Position numbers and translations under genes: made by a program
In this document: positions 22,201 to 33,412 of the stretch, one piece after another
Layout: every line of letters starts with the position of its first letter
Position numbering within the stretch: position 1 is the stretch's first letter
Assembly (NCBI GenBank): GCA_039566865.1
Contig: CM076960.1
Location: 6,930,001 to 6,994,000 of the forward strand
DNA: 64,000 nt
Direction of reading: 5' to 3'
From: Aurelia coerulea
Taxonomy: Eukaryota; Cnidaria; Scyphozoa; Semaeostomeae; Ulmaridae
The notes under the pieces: generated by a model
Databases searched by the model: none
What the model was told of the DNA's origin: nothing
What the model saw: the letters and a program-made list of their open reading frames with translations, nothing else

Positions 22201-23029
22201 TTAACCCTATCCAGACTAGGGGGGGCACAAAGTGCCCCCCCCCCTAGTAAACTTTTCCCCACAGCTCGTCGAATATCTCTAGAATAGTGTAGCTTTTTTG
22301 TGACTTTTAGTTTCTATATATGAGACATCTTTTCATGTCTATTTCAAACATTTTGACACTGATTCCTTAGGTCAACACACAATGACTTTAAATTGAGTGC
22401 TCCGCAAAATAAATACCTTTTAAGCCATAGCTTTGGAGCCACTGGCTCTATGACAATGAGACAAACATTGTTGAACTCATCTTGAAACAAGCTTTCATTT
22501 GATCTATAGTCTATTGATTTTTGATGACGTCATCAACAATTGGTTGTTGCGCATGCGTACTGACGAAAAACCATGTTATGCTTTATTTTTAGAAAAATGA
22601 GTGACATTATATGATGCAGCAAGTCTTTCTATGTACATCTAGCATTTTTTGCTATTTTTAAAAGTAATTCATAATCAATTTTAGACAAAAATCGCTCTTT
22701 TTTTCGTACAATATAAATAAATGCTGACATCAGCAAAAATATTAGTTTTACAAAGCAAAAATTTCAAAATAAGAATTAAAAGGATATAATCCTTCTATGT
22801 TTCAAATATCACATCGATATATTTTATCAATTTGGAGATACAGCACGACAAAGTACATGTGGTTTTACACCCAAATTAGCAACATTTGATGACGTCAGCA
22901 CTTAATCACGTGACATAAACAAAAACAAATCACATCATCTTGTTTGCCTTATCATGTTTGTTACTTGTGCCAAGTTTCAAGTCTCTAGCACTTACGATTC
23001 TGAGAAAAACCCCCAGTCTCCAAAGAGTT

Positions 23030-25051
23030 TCAAAAACGGTGGCGTTGCAGGGGCCGTTCTGACGGACCTTTTGAAAGCCTTCGATTCTCTAAATCACGAA
23101 CTATTGATTGCAAAATTGAATGCATACGGTTTCAATAGATCTGCATTGCTGTTCATCCATAGCTATCTTAACGATAGGAAGCAGAGGGTAAAGGTCAATG
23201 GTTCATTCAGCACGTGGACAAAAACTGTCCTGGGAGTACCACAAGGTTCAGTCTTGGGACCCCTTTTGTTTAATATATACCTGAATGACTTATTCATGTC
23301 CTTGGAGGAAACCAAAATATGTAACTATGCGGACGATACAACAATTTATGCGTGTGGTCCTAGGATTGAAACCGTCATTGCGCATTTAGAACATGATGCC
23401 TTTAAAATAACTGAGTGGTTTCCAAACAATTGTATGAAGCTAAATGAAGACAAATGCCATTTAATGATTTTTGGTGCGAAGGGAGATAATAAAATAACCA
23501 TCAAAATAGGCGAGGCATGTGTGAAAGAAAGTAGAGAGGAAACTCTTCTCGGTATAACCTTTGATCGATCACTATCTTTCAAAGGACATGTTAAGACCCT
23601 ATGTAGAAAGGCCGGCAAAAACTCCATGCTCTTGTCCGTATATCCTGCTACATGGACACTGACAAATTGCAGCAGCTAAGACTCATTAGTAATGAGAGCA
23701 TTTGTGTTATCGCATTTTAGCTACTGTCCACTTGTTTGGATGTTTTATAACAGAACTTTAAACCATAGAATAAATCATGTTCACGAAAGGGCACTGCGCA
23801 TTGCGTACAAGGATCACGGAAATGATTTTGGTTCTCTCCTGGAGCAGAGCAATTCGGTGCCCATCCATGTAAGAAACCTACAGTTGCTTATGACGGAAAT
23901 TTTTAAAACAAAGTCTGATCTAAATCCACTTTCATGAAGGATATTTTTATGGAGCGAGGTATTAGCTGCAATCTAAGGCATGGCAATGACGCTCAAATTC
24001 CAAAGGTACGAACCACGTCCTTTGGAGTTGAGACCATAGCCTACCTCGGAAATAAACTTTGGCAGTTTGTACCGCACGAAATAAAACGATCAAGCACCCT
24101 TCCTATTTTCAAAAGACGAATCAGATTTTGGAATGGTGATAAATGCAACTGTGGGCTCTGCAAAACATATATTTCAAGAGCTGGGTTTCTAACATGATAA
24201 ACGTTTCATCAGCCTTCTCGCGGGGGTGGGGGGCGATGCGCTGCTTCTCATTGGGATGGGGGATGTGCCCGGGGGGGGGGGGGGTACTCATATATTTTTC
24301 CGTACGGGGACGTGCCGCCGAACAGGGTATCATTTTCAGGATTCCTACTCCGGGACAGGGTATCACTTTCGTATGGTCGGCTCCATGACAGGGTCCATAT
24401 TTTGTATAATTGACTATGTATCGTCGCTGTAAGCTATTTGCACTCCGCGAATATGATTTAAATCGTTTGGATGGCAACATTTCCGCATTTTCTGATAGAT
24501 TTCTATCAAATTTCTATCAAATTCCCAGGGCAGCCTACATGTTTTACGAAGAAACCCAAGAACAGGGTATCGTTTTTACAGTTTTACTCCGGGACAGGGT
24601 ATCATTTTCGGGAATTTTACTCCAGGACAGGGTGCCTTTTCAGATTTTCCAGCGGCACGTCCACATATTTTCGTAAATCAAGTACCCCCCCCCCCCCGGG
24701 GGGATGTGCTGTGCGGGATGTGAGGTCCCCTTCACAATGCAGGCACTGGGCTGCGGTTGAACTGGGGAATTGTACCCCATCGGCGACCGCAGCTTAGGAT
24801 ATGCGTGTGGGGGTTCCCTCGCGCGGTGTGTCCGCCGTCTCTCTGGGAGGTGGGCGTCGCTCCGTGCCTCGTAGGGAAGGCATGATTTTATCTTGTAAAT
24901 AATCCACTAAATGTTTTTATTGATTAGGTTTAGGAATTAATTTGTAAATTTTGTAAATTTTGTAAGGTAGGCCTAAATTAGCTGTAATTTAGCTATTCTT
25001 TTTATTTTATTTAGCCTACGTTAAATAAATTAATGATGATGATGATGATGA
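23030..25051 (+). pseudogene. 5'-truncated CR1-group LINE inside P1
   Basis: RT from AGAVLTDLLKAFDSLNHELL through LGVPQGSVLGPLLFNIYLND, the NYADDTTIY catalytic box, HFSYCPLVWMFYNR and LGNKLWQF to CNCGLCKTYISRAGFLT (stop about 24197). Frameshifts lie near 23680 (13-bp insertion) and near 23930. The 3' UTR is long, with a conserved TTAGCTGTAATTTAGCTA hairpin-like stretch near 24978-24995, and ends in (GAT)n at about 25033-25050. A sister copy lies at 55661-57416, and an intact relative at 46814. The 3' UTR carries a G-run element (24269-24701). Confidence 0.88.
24269..24701. mobile_element. MITE with poly-G/poly-C ends and internal CAGGGTATC repeats
   Basis: Starts CC then a run of 14 G followed by TACTC, and ends GTA followed by a run of 13 C and then GG. 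GGATGTGC flanks it (24261-24268 and 24702-24709). The sister LINE at about 57053-57068 shows the empty site, so the boundaries are firm. Inside are about five copies of a unit like CTCCGGGACAGGGTATC(A/G)(T/C)TTTC. Non-coding. The 8-bp duplication suggests hAT, but the ends are unusual. Confidence 0.85.
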
Positions 25052-25148
25052 AGCCTAGTCTGGATAGGGTTAAAGGTTTGCGTGTACCGATAGCTCTCAA
25101 CCAGGACGTCATTTCGAGAACCGACGGTCGAACCGTTTTTTTGCAATA

Positions 25149-25510
25149 CACTCTTTTTTTTTTATAAGAATACTATAAATTTTTTCCAGCCTCAATATTC
25201 TTTAGAAATTTTTCGTTTTGAGCCTTAGCATATTCTTAAAGTATTCTTATTTTTTCAAATCTGATATGGTTTCAGGGGAACATTGTTCAAAGAATTGTCA
25301 TATCATTATGAAGAAATGGTCGAACGAAAGAAAAGCTTAAGCAATTGTAACAATAAGAATGTTATGAACATCGCAAAACAGGAAACTGCTGGAAATTGAG
25401 ACACAAATATGCGAGTTGAGGCTGAGCAATATTCTTATAATATTCTTAAAATTTGGATGATTCTGAGCCTGAATATTCTTATAAGCAATATTCTTACAAA
25501 AAAAAGAGTG
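25149..25510. mobile_element. 362-bp Tc1/mariner-like MITE
   Basis: Flanked by TA at 25147-25148 and 25511-25512. TIRs begin CACTCTTTTTTTTTATAAGAATA (left) and its near inverse at the right. The inside repeats ATTCTTATAAGAATATT-like short palindromes. Non-coding. Confidence 0.75.
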
Positions 25511-25512
25511 TA

Positions 25513-26888
25513 AAGAAAAGGAAAAAAGACAAGAAAAATTTTGCAACGGTGTTACTAGTTTATAGACAGAAAACTTGCCAAGTATGCATAGAAAAATAAA
25601 TTTCTTGTTACATTCTATGAATATTGCGAACCGTTCGAAGACCACCGCCACTGTCCAAAAACCAACCCCAACTAACATGGAAGATATCTCGAAATCCCTA
25701 ACTCTGGGTTTTGTCTGTCTGTCATTAATTTGTCTTGTGAAAATTATTTAGTTGACCTTAAACGCGTCCGATTACCTTGCCGTTCATTTGTTTTGTTTTT
25801 TTATGAGAACATGCAAGCAAGAAATTTGATTCCTTCTAAACATACGGTATTATTCTGGCCTAAATAAAGTAAAGCTAAGACTTGCTCGTAAGAGTCAACG
25901 ACCAGAACAAACGAACAGTGCAAAGAAAACAGTCAACATTAAAATCTGTTCAATCTTTACTGTTTTTGACTGTATTAGATATATTTGCAAATATACTTAA
26001 GATCATGAATGATATCTTTCTTACCTTGTAAATCGCGGTGTCTTTCGTAGAAATGTAATATCTGCTGTTGCTCTGGTGGGCTCTAATGACTTCGACAATT
26101 TAATTCCTGAAAGGCCTAATCTTTGACAAGTGCTCTCTAATACTCTGAACAACTTTGAACTGAAATTCATTTTGAATTAACAATGGTTGAGGCTTAAATC
26201 TTCTTGAGAGTTGCAGAAAAGCAAATAGGTGGTTTAGGTTACCCAAAGTCTATGAAATGACGTTTTCTTACCCAACGATAAAGTCATGTATGAAACCGGA
26301 ACTGAAATGAAACAATGTATTTCTCAAAACTTTCTCTACCAGTCATTGAACACGTCATCAATCACAGTTATAAAGTTGTTGAATAAAACCAGTTGCAAGT
26401 TCCTTGAAGCATCTATGAATTCTATAAAAATCCTGCGGAATATCATGAGAAATCTTTCAAAGAACGTACGAAATCATAACAAGCGAAACAGGTACCAAAA
26501 AACCAGGATCAATATTGACCAAGCAAAAGCTGTTTAGAAATCTCGACACGACATATGATAGCTGTGATATGATAGCTGTCTTAAAAATAGTTTCTTTTCA
26601 TGGCAAAAATTAATTTATCGTTTTTGTATCAAATTCTCCTGACAATAGATGGATGAAATTGTAATGTTGAAAATTTACCATAAAATCCAGGGGTAAGAAT
26701 TTGTTGTTCTTGAACCCTGGTACCCAGGTTTGACAGGTTTGAGAATGACAGCTCCCTAAGAATATTTCAGAGAAATACTGGGTAGTGGCTGGGAGAGTCC
26801 TGCTAACCCAAAGCAAAGGCTCGCTTTTCAAAAAATTTTCCATACAAACCATCACAGAATTGTAGTATGAGAATCAATTCAGAATTGC
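25513..26888. other. Unassigned sequence
   Basis: Short ORFs on both strands without recognisable domains; no strong repeat structure seen. Confidence 0.45.
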
Positions 26889-27278
26889 GACGCATATAAG
26901 AAACACAAATTTAAGAAACACAGACCCTGATTTTCAAATTATACCCCATTTTATAAGAAACTTGTTCAGGTCTGAAATGGATTGAAACCTTGGAATTTTT
27001 CAGCTTTCCAGTTGTATTGAACTTTACCTATTCAAACGAAAAAAATTATTTTTTTTTGCAAAAAGCACCTTCCTGAAATAACTGTAGCATTTTCTGGAAG
27101 TGAAAATTTACAAATACAATTCAGAATAATAATCATCAATAGAAATCAAGTCTGGTTCAACAGTATATGATTTTTGTAATAAGAAACTTTACCCTGATTT
27201 GCAAGTTTATCTCATTTTATAAGAAACGCATCAGACCTGAAATTGAAAAAGTTGTTTCTTATATGCGGGACACTACTG
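26889..27278. mobile_element. Inverted-repeat MITE, ATAAGAAAC family
   Basis: Left CGCATATAAGAAACA (26891 on) matches right TGTTTCTTATATGCG inverted. The right end reads ...CACTACTG followed by TA (27279-27280), a mariner-like boundary; the left boundary is less clear. Several inner TAAGAAAC motifs in both orientations. A relative ends at 59050 (GCGGGTTTCTACAG then TA). Confidence 0.6.
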
Positions 27279-27280
27279 TA

Positions 27281-27648
27281 ATCTTTCTGACCCTAAAACT
27301 ACCGGGCTTTTAGGCCCCTTGTTCCTTCTGTAACTTCGTCAATATTGCAGGTATGAGGATTAAACTTAGTACAATTGTTTAGAGGAACAAAATCTATAGC
27401 CTACTTTTAAGATTCTTCATTATATCCATGACGTCACTATGACGTCATAATTGAGGACAATTTCGGTATTTGCCTACTATTAGCAATATTGGCAATATTT
27501 AAGTTTTTAGTTGAACATTTCTTTAATACTGCTACTAGTTATATCACAAAGCATCATAGAGTAAACATCGGCAATATAATATCCATTTAAGCTTATCATT
27601 TATATCATATATTCATCATTTGTTTACATCAGTTTGTCATTGTTTCAT
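27281..27648. other. Unassigned, with paired CRE palindromes
   Basis: Holds two close TGACGTCA palindromes (27430-27448), and GGGCTTTTAGGCCC near 27303-27316, which resembles the hairpins of the piggyBac-like family. It may be a decayed relative, but no TTAA boundary was found. Confidence 0.35.
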
Positions 27649-27652
27649 TTAA

Positions 27653-28588
27653 CCCTATTTTAACCGGGTAAAAAAAAAGTGATTTTCTACCGGGGGGGGG
27701 GCGTTTTTCGCCCCCCCTGTTTTTCTCCGCAAGTATAACAGCTATGACAATGAAACTTGCACTGTGTCATAATTGAACAAAGGAGAATCTAAAAATAGCA
27801 GCAATCAATCAATAGTCACGTGATTGGTTGCTAGGCAACCAAAAACAATACAAATTTTGAGAAAATCGAGCTATTTGCAGAAAAGGGCCCATTATTCGCA
27901 AATGGCGAGATCAAATTGGCAAAAAACCATCCAAATACATGCTTGATATCATTAATTTGTAGTTTCATATGGTTTCGTACGGATATTTGTGGTTTCTAAT
28001 AAATTAACTAATTAAATAATGAAAATTTGATTCAATGCAAAATTGTAAGCTCAATAATTATGATTTAAAACCATTAATTTCGCATGTTACTGGTGAAATC
28101 AAGTACCTTCATCGATATTTGAGGTAATTCCATCAGTTTTACATAAAAAATTACTCATTCATTAGGAATATGACGTCATAAAGATTGATGACGTCATAGA
28201 AATAATAAACTGCTGATGTCAGCAAATGTGAATAAATTATATATCAAACGAAAGTACTCATCGAGACGAATTGAATGGTATATATATTGTTGAGATTTAG
28301 TAACAAAGGAAGAAATTAGAGCCATTTTTAAGAATTTCTTTGTGACCACTCTCCAAATATGGGCATGTGGTGGTCACGTGATCAAACAATAGGTATTGAA
28401 ATTTCTATTTTCTGATTGCCAACTAAATTCTAGGAAAAGTCAAGGAGTTTCAGCACTGTAGGTGACATCGTTTGGGAGCTATTAAAAAAAATTCTATCGC
28501 AAAGTTTCAGCTCTTTATCCTTTGAAATAAGGACACTGCATCAAATAAACTTTGCCACTGGCACTTTGTGCCCCCTGTAGTAATAGGG
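27653..28588. mobile_element. piggyBac-like element P2
   Basis: The left end has TTAA (27649-27652) then CCCTATT; the right end is AATAGGG then CTAA (28589-28592), a mutated TTAA. The last 33 bp or so are duplicated (second AATAGGG ending at 28621). The left hairpin is GGGGGGGCG-TTTTT-CGCCCCCCC (27695-27717); the right hairpin is GGCAC-TTT-GTGCC (28560-28572). The inside has E-box CACGTG (27817-27822), CCAAT on the minus strand (ATTGG), a perfect X-box GGTTGCTAGGCAACC (27826-27840) and two TGACGTCA sites near 28171 and 28189. No ORF. Confidence 0.85.
27817..27840. promoter_or_regulatory. E-box, CCAAT and X-box cluster in P2
   Basis: CACGTG, then ATTGG, then GGTTGCTAGGCAACC within 24 bp. The last fits the RFX-factor X-box (inverted half-sites GTTGC / GCAAC). 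The same E-box plus X-box arrangement recurs in P3 at 37533-37555. Binding is not shown by sequence alone. Confidence 0.6.
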
Positions 28589-28884
28589 CTAAGACAGCCC
28601 CCCCTCCCTGTAGTAATAGGGCTAAGACAAGGTAAAATGTATTTGCGCAAAGGATTTGCCTGAAGGTGACGCTACATAGAAAAGCATTCTAAGCCACAGG
28701 AAGCCCAATCGCATAATATGGCGACCTCTCCAAGGTTACTTGCGTTGCTGCTGTTTCCTATTTGCAATATAAGGATATCAGTATTTGCTCTTCGAATTGA
28801 AGAAAATTAGATTCATGCCGTAAACGGTGGATGGTTATCTTGGTTAGCTCTGGGTCTTTTTTCTTGTCCTCTTGTGCTCCGAAA

Positions 28885-29210
28885 TCGTAACGTATTTTCA
28901 CTGGATTACGCACCCCTGCTACCAAAACCGACTAAGATATGGAGAGCGCACCAGAGATGCTGTTTTCGGTAGCAAGGTTGCTGATAACCAGCGAACCGTC
29001 ACTGCGGGAGGAGGGATGGGTCGATTTTTCGCTTTTCGCCGAGATTGTTGCTTGGAATGCACTAGGCGTGGTCCAGCTCATGCTTAAATACGATGAATCC
29101 CCTTGGGGCATTAAATTCACGCGCAGAGGGCTACGTGAAGCACGATTAGCCACTTGGGACTTAGCCCTTTTGTTATTCGGAGTTTGTAATCCAGTGAAAA
29201 TATCAATAAT
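28885..29210. mobile_element. Short inverted-repeat element next to the DIRS-like remnant
   Basis: TATTTTCACTGGATTAC near 28893 and GTAATCCAGTGAAAATA near 29190 are inverted. The first 68 bp or so (28886-28955) recur, inverted, at 30993-31066. The inside is GC-richer than its surroundings and open on the plus strand, but the protein has no known domain. It could be a small DNA element or a terminal repeat of the DIRS-like element. Confidence 0.55.
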
Positions 29211-29215
29211 AATAA

Positions 29216-30420
29216 TGTATGGCAGACTATTCTCCTCAACTACTCAACTACCACTAACGGGGAGAAGTCCTGAAAGTATGTCAACCATTGTGTTTCGGTT
29301 TTCATGTCATGCACCATTTCAATGTTCGTTCATAAGAAAGTTTATGATTCTGATAAAACCCCCCAGCATGTCTTTTTCTAATAACCCCAGCTGTATCAAT
29401 TTTGAAGAGTTTATCTCCACGACAATTCTGGAACGCCTCCACAACGGTTCATTTTCAATCTGGGGTGAACATGGTGACTGTATTCCACCACGACTATGAC
29501 AATAAAAACCAGAAAAGACAAGAATGCGCCATGATGAGCTGTTTTCTCCTTTCATGGACGAAAATGTTGACCAGGGACTTTTTTAGACAAAATTGGACGG
29601 TAAGTCAGGCTACGACCACGTAAAACTTACACAAGATAGTAGAGAATATTTTGATTTGTTTTGGAAAGGAAGGTATTTCATTTATAATACGCTACCTTTT
29701 GGGTGGAACCCAAGCTCCTACGTATATCAAACGATCGGCCTTGGAGCCTCCCATTTCATTCGATCGCAGGGAGTACCTTTAACGCAGTACATCGACGACA
29801 GGCACATTGGCCAGTTGCAGTCACCAAGGAATCTAACGGAGTCATGATCAAATTTAGAAGTTGCTGAATCAGCCCTTTTTTATCATCACAGCGTTTAGAT
29901 TAGTTTCATGTGTCTATTTTATAGGCCTTGCAGAGTCTATCCTGCAATCACAGCAATGCATTTTTGTTGTTGGGGTTAATCTCCGTGAAACATGCATTCT
30001 CAAGACAAAAAGCAGCTCTTGCGTTGTTTCGAGAGTCTATCTTGAGTTCAAAGTACATCTGCCTTCATACACTTCAGTCCTTGACAGGAAAAGCAGCATT
30101 ATTTACTCTTGCAGTACCAGCAGTGAGGCTCTACACCAGACAAACAATGCAAGCTTCGGCAAATGCTAAAAAAACAAACAAAAAACTAAACAAAAAACTA
30201 AAAAATCCCAAACTGTAAAGCGGAAAATATGTTTTCAACATTAAAATCTCTACAGATGCATCTAACACGGGCTGGGGAAGAGTTCTCATCCTAGGAAACA
30301 AAGCTCTTCTCTTGAATCACATGACTATTTGGTCGGATAAAGATTCTTACTAATCACCGAACAGAGAAGCAATAGCCTTCCACAAATCGTTAATTACCTT
30401 CTCCAAGGAGATCTATCAGT
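29216..30420 (+). pseudogene. DIRS-like retroelement RT and RNase H remnant
   Basis: 29593-29847 encodes DGKSGYDHVKLTQDSREYF, then LPFGWNPSSYVYQT and LTQYIDDRHIG: the RT core of tyrosine-recombinase (DIRS/Ngaro) retroelements, with YIDD as the catalytic box. From about 30240 ISTDASNTGWGRVL is the RNase H start with its Asp, broken by a stop after WSDKDSY (about 30350), followed by NREAIAFHKS. No tyrosine recombinase was recognised. Several frameshifts make it dead. Inverted copies of a 68-bp sequence flank the block (28886-28955 and 30993-31066). Confidence 0.8.
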
Positions 30421-30992
30421 ATAGTAATAATGTTATTGTCTATAACAATAATTTATGACACTTTTGGAACAACTAGGGTGGAAAAAAATATCCCATTTAA
30501 CAAAAAATACCTCTTCAATCTTAGTCAAAAGCTGAACGTCACCTGCTCATAAAACGATGTTTGCTCCTTGCTCTTCAATTCTTCTACTGCAGCGGAAGAG
30601 GCTGGACAGAATTTTAGAGAAAAACTGCCTTTTGCGGCTGCAAACAACTCTTTCCTTGGAGCACATATTTAACAACAGATTGTATTGTGCAAAAAAATTT
30701 AAAAATAATATACAATGTTAGATGGAAAATTGTCTCCTGGGCCGGGTTGTTCAAATCACGATTGGCGCTAATCTTGGATTAAAGGCATGATTCGGTAGTC
30801 ATTTGTATTGTTCCAATCTGGTATTAGCCTTATATCAGTTTTAAACATTCGGGCCCTGGTATATATTGGTGACCTACCTCTAAACCTACTCTTGAGTTAT
30901 GGATAGTATATGCTAGGATCAACGTATTTATCATCAGGATACTTATTGATTGTATACAAAGATCACAGTTTCATTTTGTGTGTCCGGTAAAA
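30421..30992. other. Unassigned sequence downstream of the DIRS-like RT
   Basis: May hold decayed element coding sequence, but no motif is readable. Confidence 0.4.
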
Positions 30993-31066
30993 ACAACAAT
31001 TGATGGTGCGCTCTCCATATCTTAGTCGGTTTTGGTAGCAGGGGTGCGTAATCCAGTGAAAATACG
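30993..31066 (-). repeat. Inverted copy of 28886-28955
   Basis: Near-perfect reverse complement of the left repeat, ending GTAATCCAGTGAAAATACG and directly followed by the trinucleotide/hexamer array. Confidence 0.88.
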
Positions 31067-31142
31067 TTACTATTATTATTACTATTATTATCATTGCTGT
31101 TATTATTACTGTTATCATTATTACTGTTACTACTATTACCAT

Positions 31143-31174
<32 letters not shown>

Positions 31175-31356
31175 TATTTCTACTATTATTATTACTATTA
31201 CTATTACTATTACTATTACTATTACTATTACTATTACTATTACTATTACTATTACTATTACTATTACTATTACTATTACTATTACTATTACTATTACTAT
31301 TACTATTACTATTACTATTACTATTACTATTACTATTACTATTACTATTATTATAA
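31067..31356. repeat. ATT-rich microsatellite with a long (ATTACT)n hexamer block
   Basis: Mixed ATT/ACT trinucleotides to about 31185, then more than 25 near-perfect ATTACT hexamers to about 31350. It abuts the 3' end of a Penelope-like element at 31357. Reading frames through it are low-complexity artefacts. Confidence 0.97.
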
Positions 31357-31928
31357 TAAACTAAACCACCATCATGTGTTAACAGAAAATAAATATAAAA
31401 ACACAACTGTTAAATGCCTCAAACGTTTCGATAAAAATCTTTGTCAGTGTGAGCTATTTACAGGGCAGCCAAGTATTCATAATAAACAATTATTTACATC
31501 ACAATACATACACTTTAAAATAAAATGTAATTTACAATTGAATACATGATACATAAACAAGTTCTAAAAAACACATAAGTCAGCCTAAAATCAATACCCA
31601 AAAGACCATTGTCGTTGTATTCTTAAGAAATGTTGCCATTTAAGAGCTGTGCATTGAGCTTTTGGTAGTTTAATTGAAATGTGAAGAGGAACTGGGAGCC
31701 TTTATGAGCCACTTGAGACTGTGCCAACTTATTTCTGTGGCTCCCCCAGGTAACTTTCCATGGATTCGCTAGCCGCTAAACTATTTTAGCAAATGCTGAA
31801 TCCAGGATAGCCCGATAGGGGATTCCACCCTACCACCACGTGCAGAAAGGCACGAAGTTACAGAGGGAACCACAAAAATTGGCGTTAGCGCAGCCTCCCT
31901 TGACACCCTTCAGATGTAATGGTAAAAT
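31357..31928 (-). other. 3' UTR of Penelope-like copy 1, with hammerhead-like motif
   Basis: Shares AACAGAAAATAAATAT...AAAACACAACTGTTAA with 49085-49130, next to another (ATT)n tract. The motif at 31422-31446 reads CTGACAAAG...ATCGAAACGT on the minus strand (see findings). No separate gene. Confidence 0.6.
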
Positions 31929-32805
31929 CTATGCTGTTCCACACGCAAACATGTCTAATTCCACATCTGCCGCTCTTTCATTGAGACCATTTGGCGAGAA
32001 CGTTCCAAGCCGATACTGCCAGTAAAGTTCTTTTCTCCGAAGTGAATAAACATCCTCTGCCCCGTCGATTATTTTTATCCCAACCGTAAATGCCCCGTTG
32101 TGTCCGTTTTCAAAAAAGTGCCCAAAAAAGCTTGCTTGTGGAATAGGTTTCCCCCTGTCAAGGGAGCCTTCGTTATGTTTGCGTGAATAAGACCTAAAGT
32201 ATGACTTGTAAACATTAAATCTTTGCCGAAATTTTGTCTTAGTACTCCCCACATATTTTTTGTTACAACGATCACATTGCAACAGATAAACCACGTATTC
32301 GGAATTACAGTCATACTTTCCAGAAAACATTTGAAACGACCTTGTTGAGTTGAAATTTTGGAAAGTATCTCCCTCCCTCATTAAAGGACAAATCTGACAA
32401 CTTCTTCTACCATTACATCTGAAGGTGCCCTTTTCCATCAACTCTTCATCGAGATTTGCAAGTTTTGCCCTTACGAGTTTGTCTTTCAGACTTTTTGCCC
32501 TTCGGAACGAAACAAATATTTTGTCTTTGAAAACATTATTATGTTCATTATCCACCAAAAGAATATTTTGATTACCCCGAATGATTTCGTGTACCTTGTG
32601 CAGAGCTGGGTGATATGTTAGTACCAACGGTATCCTCGTGTCATCCTTGGTCTTGGGTTTGGTATCTAGTAAAGCAGCACGGTTTTTTAGACGAACGCGT
32701 TCAACTTGACTATCGACCTCGTTTTCGATATAACCCCTTGCCAGCAGCCAAGTTTTTAGATCCCCCACCCTATTTTCGAAAAAAGTTTCCTCTGAACAAT
32801 TATTA
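31929..32805 (-). CDS. Penelope-like element copy 1: RT tail plus GIY-YIG endonuclease
   Basis: About 290 residues, open to the 5' truncation at an (ATT)n tract (32806-32821; its first codons are Asn runs from the microsatellite). The RT C-terminal region (LKTWLLARGY, LVLTYHPALHKVHEII, VSFRRAKSLKDKLVRAKL) is followed by a Cys-rich linker (CNGRRSCQICPL) and a GIY-YIG nuclease: VVYLLQCDRC, KKYVGSTKTKFRQRF, H-X-N-E region, FFENGH, then RRKELYWQYRL with the catalytic Glu, and NGLNE. This RT plus GIY-YIG order is specific to Penelope-like elements. The intact frame suggests a fairly recent copy. Confidence 0.92.
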
Positions 32806-32821
32806 TTATTATTATTATTAT
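32806..32821. repeat. Short (ATT)n joining Penelope copies 1 and 2
   Basis: Five ATT units lie exactly between the truncated 5' end of copy 1 and the 3' end of the next minus-strand copy. Confidence 0.9.
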
Positions 32822-33014
32822 AAAAACACAACTGTTTCAGGGCAGACGTTTCGATATAAAATCTTCTTCAGTGTATTTACAATCCTAGACAGCCAAGTAT
32901 TTATACTAAAATTTACATAAAAATAGTTTCTATACCCTAGACAAATAAAAGAAAAGAAAAGAATATTATTTTAGAATACTATCAACAAGATAAACATAAA
33001 AGACTGTTTTCAAG
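32822..33014 (-). other. 3' end of Penelope-like copy 2
   Basis: AAAACACAACTGTT and a hammerhead-like motif (32846-32871, CTGAAGAAGATTTTATATC then GAAACGT on the minus strand) match the ends of copies at 31.4 and 49.1 kb. Cut at about 33015 by the long-TIR element. Confidence 0.65.
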
Positions 33015-33018
33015 AACA

Positions 33019-33412
33019 GGGCAACATTTCGTTTTCAATAGACCGAGAAGTTTGTTTTGATTTGGGGACTGACCAATCAGATCACGCTATTTTCAAAGAT
33101 GGCGGCCCGCTGTAAACAAGCAAACCTCAGAAAAAGGGCTAAAACCTATCTTTGTTTTTGTTCCACGGATTTGCGGTTCTCGAATATTTTCAAGCAATAA
33201 CAACGAATTTCTTAAATATAAATTCTGATGCACACTTCCAATGTGCATTTTCCCGATATTCGGCCTAAATCAAGAGTAACAGGGTGTTGAAACTAACGAA
33301 AAAATCGCACGGTTTCAGACCATACCCTCGCCATTACTTGTTCAAATAATTTGCAGGAAAATTACTTGGAAATTAAAACATGCCCGAAAAGATTATTTTG
33401 CAAGTCATTCTA
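33019..33412 (+). repeat. Left TIR arm of the 2.9-kb element
   Basis: Contains the CCAAT (about 33072) and YY1-like AAGATGGCGGC (about 33098) sites, and a short hairpin GCACACTTCCAATGTGC near 33231. Confidence 0.85.

Larger units (their letters stand above)
22205..25069. mobile_element. piggyBac-like element P1, filled by a LINE
   Basis: Bounded by TTAA at 22201-22204 and 25070-25073. The 16-bp TIRs CCCTATCCAGACTAGG and CCTAGTCTGGATAGGG are perfect inverted copies. TTAA duplication plus CCC/GGG ends define the piggyBac superfamily. A perfect hairpin lies 14 bp inside the left end (GGGGGGGCAC, loop AAA, GTGCCCCCCC; 22219-22241). The native sequence seems to be 22205 to about 23030 plus the last 18 bp; the rest is an inserted LINE. 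CRE sites (TGACGTCA, about 22524) and CACGTG (about 22907) occur inside. No transposase, so non-autonomous. Confidence 0.88.

Noticed and set aside
25337..25678. 113-residue minus-strand ORF
   Set aside because: Overlaps the TA-flanked MITE and has low-complexity Ile/Phe-rich composition.
31032..31406. Long Tyr-, Thr/Ile- or Ser/Asn-repeat proteins across 31.03-31.55 kb
   Set aside because: They are translations of the ATT/ATTACT microsatellite in several frames; no coding evidence.
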